The position numbers and the translations under genes are program-made. Shown one piece after another: positions 52,957 to 61,187 of a DNA stretch of 64,000 nt (within the stretch, counting starts at the first letter, position 1; every line of letters begins with the position of its first letter). The notes beneath the pieces are model-generated. The model saw nothing but the letters and a program-made list of their open reading frames with translations. It ran no database searches and was not told the origin of the DNA. The stretch lies in assembly GCA_021734835.1 (NCBI GenBank), contig JAIPIH010000003.1, positions 1-64,000 on the forward strand, read 5' to 3'. Source of the stretch: Candidatus Cloacimonadota bacterium. GTDB lineage: Bacteria > Cloacimonadota > Cloacimonadia > Cloacimonadales > TCS61.

Positions 52957-54297
52957 TTAATAGTTGTGAATACTTCCTGCAATAAATTCACGGATAACTG
53001 AATCTTTAGGTATAGCTGATTCATCATTGTATCCCTTAATTTGCTGCATGAAGCTATTAATTCTTTCAGCACGTATGGCTGCATCTTCTTTTAGTTTATT
53101 ATGTTGATAAACTTTCTGCCATTTTATAAAATCCTCACCAAGTCTGGCTTTATAAATCGGTAATTCATAAGGCATAGCACTATTAATAATATAATCGGCA
53201 GTGTGCAGATAAGGAATTATATGGCGGACTTCACTAGCTCTAACATAATGCCAATGTTCTAAAGTTTGGGTGGGATTATAAGCACGCTGAATTGAATCAC
53301 GCAGCATTCTCCTTATCAGACGGAAATCAGTCCAGCGAAGATATTTTCCGGAGTTATCAGTAATTTGGAATAAAGGTTCTAAATAAATTTTGAATTTTGC
53401 TTCATCTTGAATGGACTTTGTCATTTCGGGATAAAGTCCGTGCAAGCTATCGATAAGCAGGATCTCATTGTTCTTTAGTATCATTTTCGTACTGTTGGGG
53501 TGTCGCAAACCGGTTTTAAAATCATAATAAGGAATGCTAACTTCTTCACCATGGCACAATCTCATAATGTGATCATTAATGAGTTGGAGATCTAAAGCTT
53601 GGGGAGTTTCAAAATCATAATCACCGAATTCATCTTTTGGATGCATGGCCAGATCATAAAAATAATTATCTACTGCAAACATTTTAAACTGAAATCCTGC
53701 TTTATTAAGATGCTGTTCAAGCTTGATCGTAGTTGTTGTTTTACCTGAGGAAGAAGGACCTGTTATCAAAACCATCTTCAGTTTATCAATTCGGTTGGAA
53801 ATTAGTTCTGCAGCCATCCCGACTTCATCAGCATAGGCATTTTCTGATTCGTGAACAATGTGAGGAAATTCGCCCTTTTCTACTCTTTTATTAATTGATT
53901 CAATATTATGTAGGTCGTGCCTAATCGACCAATCCAGGATCTTCCATATCTTAGGCCAGGGAATGCTGGTAGAGGGGACTGAGGCTTTCTGAATTTTCTT
54001 CTTTCTGCGTTCGATATTGCTGTTTCTGTATAAAATGTAGGCTTTAGCTACTTGTGAGTGTCCATTTTTAATTAAAACTTTTTCAACGATATCCTGTATA
54101 TTTTCGATATGTGGATAATTTTTCTCTGAATACTCTTTTGATAATCTCTCAACAACCTCATCTGCTAATTTATCAGCTGCTTTTTTATCTCGTCCTCCCA
54201 CAGCTACCGCTGCTCTGAAGATCGCATTGGAAATTCTCTCCTTTTTAAATTTTACAACTGCTCCACTTCTTTTTACAACATGGGTAAGATTGGTCAT
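52957..54297 (-). CDS. ATP-cone plus uridine-kinase/phosphoribulokinase-like P-loop kinase
   Basis: This 446-residue protein begins with an ATP-cone domain (about 5-95; HVVKRSGAVVKFKKERISNA, NGHSQVAKAYILYRN). It then carries a uridine-kinase-like domain (about 170-400) with P-loop ITGPSSSGKTTTTIKLEQHL, FAVDNYFYDL, PYYDFKTGLRHPNSTKMIL and LLIDSLHGLYPEMTK. ATP-cones sense adenine nucleotides in ribonucleotide reductases and NrdR. The fusion suggests a kinase allosterically controlled by ATP/dATP. Substrate unproven: uridine/cytidine is the simplest guess. It is a single gene with an inverted repeat upstream. Confidence 0.87.
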   Translation of the reverse strand: MTNLTHVVKRSGAVVKFKKERISNAIFRAAVAVGGRDKKAADKLADEVVERLSKEYSEKNYPHIENIQDIVEKVLIKNGHSQVAKAYILYRNSNIERRKKKIQKASVPSTSIPWPKIWKILDWSIRHDLHNIESINKRVEKGEFPHIVHESENAYADEVGMAAELISNRIDKLKMVLITGPSSSGKTTTTIKLEQHLNKAGFQFKMFAVDNYFYDLAMHPKDEFGDYDFETPQALDLQLINDHIMRLCHGEEVSIPYYDFKTGLRHPNSTKMILKNNEILLIDSLHGLYPEMTKSIQDEAKFKIYLEPLFQITDNSGKYLRWTDFRLIRRMLRDSIQRAYNPTQTLEHWHYVRASEVRHIIPYLHTADYIINSAMPYELPIYKARLGEDFIKWQKVYQHNKLKEDAAIRAERINSFMQQIKGYNDESAIPKDSVIREFIAGSIHNY

Positions 54298-54329
54298 ACT
54301 TCCCTCAATTTATTCAGAATTCATTATCG

Positions 54330-54360
54330 GCTCACAGCAAAGTTAAATTTTGCTGTGAGC
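54330..54360. other. Perfect 12-bp hairpin without T-run
   Basis: GCTCACAGCAAA (54330-54341) pairs with TTTGCTGTGAGC (54349-54360) around a 7-nt loop. It lies after the flavoprotein gene and before the ATP-cone kinase start (both on the minus strand), so it could end the cyclophilin-flavoprotein transcript or control the kinase mRNA leader. No uridine tract follows on either strand. Confidence 0.6.
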
Positions 54361-54451
54361 TTATTTTGAGCTCATCTTTACTTGCAAAGTTTCTGTCTTT
54401 AATAATTTCAGTAATTTCTCACATTCTTTGTTCAATTCCCGTCAATTAAAC

Positions 54452-55708
54452 TTATAACACGTTTTTAATTATATCTTCTGCCATTAACCAGCCGTGTGCA
54501 GTTGCATAAATTATTGATCTAGTACCACCGGAACAATCCCCGATGAATTTAAGATCTTCAAATTTATCATTACTAAGTTTGTTAGAATAGAATTTAATTT
54601 CAGGTGCATAAAGCAGATTATCATCATTCGCAACGCCTGGGATAACAGAGTTAAGATTTTCTACAAAATCAATAATACTCTCAGCGATCCGCCTAGGGAA
54701 AGCCAGGTTTATATCTCCCAGAATGTAACTTTCCCTTTCCAGCGTAGGTTCTACCCTATAAAGATTTTTAGTACGTTTAGATGATTTAAAGTTTTTGTAT
54801 GTTTGTAAAATTACTTTCCTTTTTCCTGCCAGTAAATTGGATAATTTAGCAATATGAGAACCATACCCGATCGGATCATCAAAGGGATGGGTTAGCTTGA
54901 CAGTTGTTAAAATAGCAAAATTGGTATTTGTTGATTTCGTTTTAAGTTTAGAATGCCCATTAACAGTAGCGAAATCACCATAATTTTCTGTAACTACAAA
55001 TCCACTGGGATTGTTACAGAAAGTTCTTACCATATATCCTGTTTTGCTTTTATACTTAACTTTAAATTCATACATTTCTTCATTTAACTCTTCCACGATA
55101 TGGTTAGGAAGCTCAAAACGAACTCCCATATCAACTTTTGTGTTATCTGTAACAGCCTCTGGGAATTCGTTAATAATTGTTTGGATCAGCTTATGACCAC
55201 TTCTGCCGACAGCAATCACAACTTTATCAAAAGCTTTTTTATTATTGAGCAGTACTTTCCCCGTTAGCATTGTTACACCTTCGATATCAGCATTAAAGTG
55301 AAAATGTATATTCTTATAAGTTTTAAAGTCCTTGTAAATTGTGTATAAGATCTGTTTTAACTGATCTGTACCTAAGTGAAAAAATTCAGAAAGAATCGGT
55401 TGAAAACCCTTAGCATAAAATTTATTGTAAAATTCATGATTAGTAAATGAACTTCCTCTTTCGAATTTACGATCGGAAGTTTTACTGATATAGTATTCTA
55501 CAAGCTTTTCCTGCAGTTCGATATCCACCTCAATATCACCACCCATTTCTTTTGAAACAAATAGTTTTCCATCAGCTCTTATGCCCGAAATACTAGAAGA
55601 ATAGATATCTTTGCTCTTCTCAAATACATGTATTTCATGTTCACTGTCTTTTATCTTTTCTATGAATCCGATAGCAGCTGCTCCGAATCCAATTATTGCT
55701 ATTTTCAT
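54452..55708 (-). CDS. COG2509-like FAD-dependent dehydrogenase
   Basis: This 418-residue flavoprotein has the N-terminal dinucleotide site IAIIGFGAAAIGFIEKI, FDKVVIAVGRSGHKLI, and the C-terminal FAD-contact KFIGDCSGGTRSIIYATAHG. This pattern fits the 'uncharacterised FAD-dependent dehydrogenase' group (COG2509), cytoplasmic and without a known substrate. It begins 8 bp after the cyclophilin selenoprotein gene, so the two are co-transcribed; a reductase-like flavoprotein next to a selenoprotein is suggestive, but one is cytoplasmic and the other exported. Confidence 0.85.
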   Translation of the reverse strand: MKIAIIGFGAAAIGFIEKIKDSEHEIHVFEKSKDIYSSSISGIRADGKLFVSKEMGGDIEVDIELQEKLVEYYISKTSDRKFERGSSFTNHEFYNKFYAKGFQPILSEFFHLGTDQLKQILYTIYKDFKTYKNIHFHFNADIEGVTMLTGKVLLNNKKAFDKVVIAVGRSGHKLIQTIINEFPEAVTDNTKVDMGVRFELPNHIVEELNEEMYEFKVKYKSKTGYMVRTFCNNPSGFVVTENYGDFATVNGHSKLKTKSTNTNFAILTTVKLTHPFDDPIGYGSHIAKLSNLLAGKRKVILQTYKNFKSSKRTKNLYRVEPTLERESYILGDINLAFPRRIAESIIDFVENLNSVIPGVANDDNLLYAPEIKFYSNKLSNDKFEDLKFIGDCSGGTRSIIYATAHGWLMAEDIIKNVL

Positions 55709-55716
55709 TTTCTGTC

Positions 55717-56799
55717 CTATTTCAGTAAGATTGCTTTTCGCATTTCAGATGTTTGCTTTGATTTTAAATGATAGATATAAATACCTGAACCTGGATCTTT
55801 GCCTTGATCATTCTTTCCCTGCCAGATTATACTATGTTCTCCGCCTTCAAAATACTTATCCGCCAGTGTTTTAACAAGTTGTCCTTTTAAATTATAAATT
55901 TTTAATGTTATAAACTCAGGTTCTTGCAAATGAAATCTGATCTTTGTTTCAGGATTAAATGGATTTGGCTCATTTTGGTAAAGTATAGATCTATTCACAA
56001 TGATTTCATCATCAGCATCAGTACCGCCGGTAACAAAGACCCACCATGCCTTTGGAAGATCATAGTTCTCATTGGAAACTACTCCTGTAACTTCGTGCCA
56101 GCCATTTGTAGTCAGAACCAGGTTAAATACAAAACTGGTTGATCCCTGAAGTTCAGAATCAACGAACCATGAATAAGTCACCTCCTCATCATTACAGACC
56201 AAACCAAAAGCCATCTGCTCGCCTGCAATAACGTACAATGTGTCTTCTTGAGGAATATAATCCACCAGGTCAGGTGTCATTATCCTGATGCTATCGATCT
56301 CCACATCGACAATTGGTTTATCATTGGCATCTGTTGGAACCTCACTGATGGCTTCTACAATCTCAGAACCGAGAGTTACATGCCCAAAAGCTGAATATCC
56401 TCCATTCAACCAGGGAGTAGGTTCAACTGTTATAAAATATTGTGATCCACCAGTATTTGGCTGTCCTGTATTTGCCATACCGATCACATATGGCTCATCA
56501 TAATTTATGTCCGGATGAAACTCATCTGGTATTGTGTAGCCGGGACCCCCGTACCCATTACCTAGTGGTCAGCCATCCTGGATCATAAAATCACTGATCA
56601 CCCTGTGAAATATTAGATCATCATAAAAATTAGCTCTGGTAAGATTTACAAAATTACCAACCGTTATTGGAACCAGATCTTCACGTAAAGTTACCTCAAA
56701 ATCACCCATCGAAGTATACCAGTGAGCTACTGATTGACTCCAGACAAATGTAGTAGTAATTAACAAAAGACTTATAAATCCTAACTTAACTCTATACAT
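55717..56799 (-). CDS. Exported cyclophilin-type prolyl isomerase selenoprotein (in-frame UGA = Sec77) with sorting domain
   Basis: Reading through the TGA at 56569-56571 gives a 360-residue protein. It has a signal peptide (about 1-22, ending TTFVWSQS), a cyclophilin domain (about 23-180) with FHRVISDFMIQDG-Sec-PLGNGYGG, IPDEF, GMANTGQPNTGGSQYFI and NGGYSAFGHV, an Ig-like segment (about 190-260), and a FlgD-like sorting domain (NEPNPFNPETKIRFHL ... SGIYIYHLKS, ending RKAILLK). The catalytic Arg66 and Gln74 are present. Sec77 falls at the position of Asp66 in human cyclophilin A, often Cys in bacterial homologues. A hairpin at 56536-56554 follows the UGA. Expected location is the cell surface. 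The neighbour 8 bp downstream is a flavoprotein. Confidence 0.85.
56536..56554 (-). promoter_or_regulatory. Candidate SECIS element of the cyclophilin selenoprotein
   Basis: On the minus strand the stem GTA-CGGG (56554-56548) pairs with CCCG-(2-nt bulge)-TAC (56544-56536) around loop GGT (56547-56545). The loop begins 22 nt after the UGA, within the bacterial range, and starts with G-G-U as in the two DUF1573 genes. It is less clear than those: the loop is 3 nt and there is no paralogue to test covariation. Confidence 0.6.
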
Positions 56800-57219
56800 G
56801 GTTCATCCCCCAATTAATTAGTATCAATATCTAATATTCTTATAACTTTAATTGCGTCAATTAATTTTCAATCTATTTAAATATTAGGTTTTCCAATATA
56901 TCATCCAATTAAACAATAATTTTTCCGTTTAAACAGGTTTCAAATTAATAAGTGATCAGATAAAAAATCAGTGTGAGTGCTGTTTTATACGGTTATCATT
57001 TAATTATATTGGAATCTGATTTAATGAATAATCGCGTTGAATTTTAAGAATCAAATTTAACTTGACTTTTTATATTAATTTAGGGCAACATGACTAAAGA
57101 GCAATTAATAGAGTAGGCTCATTGAGAATTTAGCTAAGTAATGAGTAGATGAAATTTCAGCTTCACAAATATATGTCTGAAAGGCTGGATTTGAACTCAT
57201 AATTATCTTGGAGGTAATG
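56800..57219. other. 420-bp AT-rich divergent intergenic region
   Basis: This is the space between the divergent cyclophilin and carboxypeptidase-regulatory-repeat genes. I see no gene and no RNA. TTGACT at 57062-57067 on the plus strand is the only promoter-like box noticed, about 150 nt before the next start, with no clear -10. Confidence 0.5.
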
Positions 57220-59484
57220 ATGAAAAAATTAGCTATGTATTTTTTGTTTATTGTTATCAGTTCAGCCGGTTTAACCGCAATGGAAGTATTGGTTAACGGT
57301 GAGGATCAATTCACAATCACACAAGGGGAAGATTTTATTATTACTGTTAATTTCACTACCGGCTTTACTCAAGCAGAAACATCACTTTGGGTGGACATGA
57401 ATGGGAATGGGATATTGGAATTCGACATTGATATAACTATTCCCGGTGAAGACAGAACGATCACGGATAACGGTCCATACGATGAAAATCCTGCTGTAGG
57501 AGTTTATGAAATGAGTGTTTCCGGCGAGGAAGATGGCCCGAACAATGTTTCGAATCTGGGTTTGTATTACTATGCAGAAGATAATGGTGGATCGGATAGT
57601 GCTTTTCTTTGGATCGATTCAATTGTTTCTGATTATTCGGTCTCAGGTTCAGTATTACCAGCTGTTCCTAACATTATTATTATTGCAGGAAATGAAAATG
57701 GTAGTTGGATGACCACAACTGATGCCACAGGTCATTATCAAAACTTTGTCGAAGATATTGACAACTACATGTTAATGGCATTTGATCCATTAAATGTTCT
57801 GGGTGGTCTGTTGCCTATTAATTCATATGACAATGTTTTAATTAATGATCATTTAACAGGATATGATTTTGAATTTATCGAGGGTACGTCCCATATTAAC
57901 GGACATATAACTGATGATAATGATGATCCCGTTACTGATCTTAGAGTTGAAGCACACCAGGACGATCTATTTGGGATTATTACAACAACGGACGAAACTG
58001 GTTACTACGAATTTAATGTTATTGAAGGTGAATGGTCTATTGAATTATCAATGGAAGAACTTTATCCGGATTATATGGATCGGGAAACCGTATATGTTTA
58101 TGTTGAAGAGGGTGCTACGGAAACAGTTGATATCATGCTCTATACGACTGATTCAACTATTTCAGGTACTGTTTATTTCGAAGATATACCATCCGCAGGT
58201 TATAATGTATCTGCCAATAACTATCAGATAGGAATGTCTGAAACAAGTAGTCAATTGGATGGTACTTATTCCTTATTTGTTTCCAGTGCTGCCGATGCTT
58301 ATGGCGGCTATAATCTAAATATCGATCTTTGGGATATCCCCGGAGTTTACGTGGAAGAGAATTACTCCAATGTACTTTCAGGATCAACCAACATTAATTT
58401 TCACATATATTCATCTTCAGGAGGAATAGAAGGTGAAGTCTTAGATGCAAATTCCATGGAGCCCGTAGAAAATAGCTGGATCTCTGCCTATAATGACGTC
58501 TCCTGGTTTGGATGCGGGGTTAATGAGGATGGATCATATCAGTTGTTCTTACCAAACGGAACTTATCAGGTTGAAGTTAACAGTGAATTTTATTATCAAC
58601 AGACAATTGAAAATGTCGTTATTGCTGATGATATGATTCAATTAGATTTTCAATTGGTACCTATTGAGTTTAACGGGGCTGTAGAAGGTAATATTTATGA
58701 AACCGGGACCTTCGATCCAGTTATAGATGCGCGTGTCAGTGTTTATACTCCTGATTATTATGCAGAAACTATGACAAATGATGATGGTTGGTACCATATT
58801 GATCTTCCTAATGGCAGCTTTTCTATTTCCACCTGGCACCAAAATTATTACTCTTTCAATGCTGAAAATCTGGTAATCAACAATGATGTTGTTCAATATA
58901 ATATAGAACTGGATCCGGTTATCTTTGAAGGTTCTTTAGCAGGTTATGCCTATGAACTAGATTCTGTTATTCCTGTTCCATATGCAACTATAGATGTTAA
59001 TTCACCAGACTATTGGAATCAGGTTCAAACTGATGCGAATGGTTATTATTTTGTAGAACTTCCTAATGGAAATTATTCGACAAATTGCTGGAAAGATGGA
59101 TACATCGGACAGCAGATAAATAATATCGTAATAGAAAATAATAGCGTCATTCAAGATTTTTACTTAGAAGCTATAGTAGAAGCTGATGAAGAAGTTAGTG
59201 GGCTTAATGATCACCTTAACCAGAATTATCCAAATCCGTTCAATCCCACAACCACAATTTCATTTACAATTAAAGATCTTCAAAAAGTTGAATTAGAGAT
59301 CTTTAACATCAAAGGGCAAAAGATAAAAACTCTGATTAACAGCATTATGGAAAGAGGAGATCATTTGATTCAATGGGATGGTACTGATAAAACCGGTCAG
59401 CCGGTTTCTAGTGGTATTTATTTTTACAACCTGAAAACAGGAGATAAAGTAATTAGTACTAAACGAATGTTACTAATAAAATAG
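57220..59484 (+). CDS. Secreted protein with carboxypeptidase-regulatory-like repeats and sorting domain
   Basis: This 754-residue protein starts at ATG 57220, chosen because GGAGG lies 5 nt upstream (an upstream TTG at 57208 is part of that site). It has a signal peptide (MKKLAMYFLFIVISSAGLTA), an Ig-like N-terminal domain, then about six CarboxypepD_reg-like beta-sandwich repeats (for example DARVSVYTPDYYAETMTNDD and YATIDVNSPDYWNQVQTDAN, each followed by GxYxxxLPNG), and a FlgD-like sorting domain (NYPNPFNPTTTISFTI ... SGIYFYNLKT). No catalytic domain is visible; adhesion or a structural surface role is likely. A terminator follows. Confidence 0.85.
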   Translation: MKKLAMYFLFIVISSAGLTAMEVLVNGEDQFTITQGEDFIITVNFTTGFTQAETSLWVDMNGNGILEFDIDITIPGEDRTITDNGPYDENPAVGVYEMSVSGEEDGPNNVSNLGLYYYAEDNGGSDSAFLWIDSIVSDYSVSGSVLPAVPNIIIIAGNENGSWMTTTDATGHYQNFVEDIDNYMLMAFDPLNVLGGLLPINSYDNVLINDHLTGYDFEFIEGTSHINGHITDDNDDPVTDLRVEAHQDDLFGIITTTDETGYYEFNVIEGEWSIELSMEELYPDYMDRETVYVYVEEGATETVDIMLYTTDSTISGTVYFEDIPSAGYNVSANNYQIGMSETSSQLDGTYSLFVSSAADAYGGYNLNIDLWDIPGVYVEENYSNVLSGSTNINFHIYSSSGGIEGEVLDANSMEPVENSWISAYNDVSWFGCGVNEDGSYQLFLPNGTYQVEVNSEFYYQQTIENVVIADDMIQLDFQLVPIEFNGAVEGNIYETGTFDPVIDARVSVYTPDYYAETMTNDDGWYHIDLPNGSFSISTWHQNYYSFNAENLVINNDVVQYNIELDPVIFEGSLAGYAYELDSVIPVPYATIDVNSPDYWNQVQTDANGYYFVELPNGNYSTNCWKDGYIGQQINNIVIENNSVIQDFYLEAIVEADEEVSGLNDHLNQNYPNPFNPTTTISFTIKDLQKVELEIFNIKGQKIKTLINSIMERGDHLIQWDGTDKTGQPVSSGIYFYNLKTGDKVISTKRMLLIK

Positions 59485-59493
59485 TATCTGAAT

Positions 59494-59528
59494 AAAAAAA
59501 AACCATCCTAGTGGATGGTTTTTTTTTA
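59494..59528. terminator. Bidirectional intrinsic terminator
   Basis: An A-run, CCATCC (59503-59508), loop TAGT, GGATGG (59513-59518) and a T-run form a perfect stem extended by A-T pairs. It separates two convergent genes and works on both strands. Confidence 0.9.
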
Positions 59529-59542
59529 TTGTAATTTGCTTT

Positions 59543-60445
59543 TTATAAGCGTTCAACTTCCTGAACTATATCAGGAGCGATTATCCTTTGAACTTCATCA
59601 ACTGGCAATTCAACTTCCTTCGCAATCTCTTCAAAATCCCAATCCTGATCGGCGAGTGATTTGACGATTTTTTCCAAATAGTCCATTTCAGCAAATCCGC
59701 TGGTTGATCTTAAGCTATCGCTGTTCTTATCGATATCGTTTCCCTTCTTAGAAAACTTCACAATAAGGATGATCACCACAACTAGGAGAATGATACCGGC
59801 AAACAGAATTCCTACCAGCTTATAATCAAACTTTGAACTGAATTCTTTCAAGAAAATTTTAGTCTTCTTTAATAGATCTGAAGATATTTTTTTTTTAGGG
59901 GTTTGTACATTTGCTACTTCATCAATTGGGACTTGGTCTTTCAGCTTCTCATTCAGGATTGCGATTTTTTGATTATATTGATCTGCAAGTTCTTTATTTC
60001 CAATAGCAGTATAAAAATTTGAATAACTTGTTAAATCTGAGAGGGATTGGGGATTAGTAGCAATAAAAATATCCAATACAAGTTTAAATAAATCACTCTT
60101 TAATTCCATCCCATCTACTTTGTAGATCTCACCTGAAATTAACAACTGCGTTGTATTAATATCCAGCATTACCATTACTTTATCTTTCGAAACAAGATAA
60201 TTGATGCCTGTTAATACCTTACTGTTTGTTAGATTTATGCTTTTTAAGGAAGCGTCCTTCCGGCAATTATTTATATTGATCTGAATATCCGATTCGTGCT
60301 TAAGAATTTCATAATCAGGTTTCGTATCGAATACCAGTACTGTGCGATCAATAACGCCATAATCTTTGTGATATAAATCAATGAGGTAAGAAGCATTTAA
60401 CCCAGTAAAGATAATTAAAAATAAAAATATCACTATTCTTTTCAT
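59543..60445 (-). CDS. Exported, membrane-anchored protein of unknown function
   Basis: I do not recognise this 300-residue protein. It has a signal peptide (MKRIVIFLFLIIFTGLNAS), a periplasmic beta-rich region of about 100 residues (vaguely AMIN-like: VLVFDTKPDYEILKHESDIQ), helices with a short TPR-like pair (about 130-170), one transmembrane helix (about 210-232), and a cytoplasmic tail whose end (DWDFEEIAKEVELPVDEVQR) looks like a helix-turn-helix. Such a layout could carry a signal from the periplasm to the cytoplasm. TTGACA lies 56 nt upstream (60502-60507, minus strand). Confidence 0.65.
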   Translation of the reverse strand: MKRIVIFLFLIIFTGLNASYLIDLYHKDYGVIDRTVLVFDTKPDYEILKHESDIQININNCRKDASLKSINLTNSKVLTGINYLVSKDKVMVMLDINTTQLLISGEIYKVDGMELKSDLFKLVLDIFIATNPQSLSDLTSYSNFYTAIGNKELADQYNQKIAILNEKLKDQVPIDEVANVQTPKKKISSDLLKKTKIFLKEFSSKFDYKLVGILFAGIILLVVVIILIVKFSKKGNDIDKNSDSLRSTSGFAEMDYLEKIVKSLADQDWDFEEIAKEVELPVDEVQRIIAPDIVQEVERL

Positions 60446-60533
60446 TGGTACTCCCTGTACAACAAATCCGATGTTTCAAATTCTTGAAAATCTTTGTGTT
60501 TTGTCAACATTAGATTTTTTATCATCAATAAAG

Positions 60534-61187
60534 TTAAATTTGTTTCTTCAGCTTTCTTTTGGCTATTTTTAAATTATTTTGATAACGCGAGTCACTAGGT
60601 TTAATGGAAACAGCTTTTTTTGCATAATTATATGCTTTTTGATAATCTTTTAGCATGATGAATAAAGAGGCAATATTATTAAGTATGGTTGGATCTTCAG
60701 GGAAATACTCTGATGCTTGCAGTAAAATGTTCAGAGCCTGTTTATCATTTTTTTGTTTTAGTGCTTTTGTTGCTTGTTTAAAAAGTTCTTGTGCTTTTAC
60801 ATATTTTTCTCTTGCTACTGCATCTTTTGCGATCAGTAAATATTTTTGATAAGCTTTGTTTCGGGGAAATAATTCAGTAGTTTTCTGATAAAACTCAATT
60901 GCTTCATCCCATTTTTTCTGCATAATTACACATTCTGATAATCCAAGCAAATTAAGCTCATTTTCAGGGTAGATATCGTATATTTCTTTCAGTATTTTTT
61001 CTGCCTGAGAATATTTATTCAGAGATAATAATGTAATTCCGAGATTGAATCTATTTTCAACAGAAGTGTTGATTATCAAGGCTTTTTGAAATATCAGATA
61101 CGCCTTCTCAAAGTTACCCTTTGCCAGTAATTTTTGTCCTTTTTTCCTGAAATATTTTTCCTTGTAGTTATTCCAAAATTCTATCAT
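60534..61187 (-). CDS. TPR-repeat protein co-transcribed with the rnf genes
   Basis: This 217-residue protein is made almost entirely of tetratricopeptide repeats (KGNFEKAYLIFQKALIINTS, LNKYSQAEKILKEIYDIYPE, KKWDEAIEFYQKTTELFPRN, KDYQKAYNYAKKAVSIKPSD). It has no signal peptide or membrane helix, so it is probably cytoplasmic. The start overlaps the end of rnfB by 4 nt (ATGA), indicating translation from the rnf mRNA. It could assist assembly or iron-sulfur maturation of the complex, inferred from position only. Confidence 0.78.
   Translation of the reverse strand: MIEFWNNYKEKYFRKKGQKLLAKGNFEKAYLIFQKALIINTSVENRFNLGITLLSLNKYSQAEKILKEIYDIYPENELNLLGLSECVIMQKKWDEAIEFYQKTTELFPRNKAYQKYLLIAKDAVAREKYVKAQELFKQATKALKQKNDKQALNILLQASEYFPEDPTILNNIASLFIMLKDYQKAYNYAKKAVSIKPSDSRYQNNLKIAKRKLKKQI

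Noticed and set aside
2639-56571. Genome-wide reassignment of UGA to Trp, Gly or Cys
   Set aside because: UGA ends pcrA, rimM, trmD and rnfD at ATGA overlaps at the expected protein ends, and the three recoded UGAs all sit at Cys-type positions.
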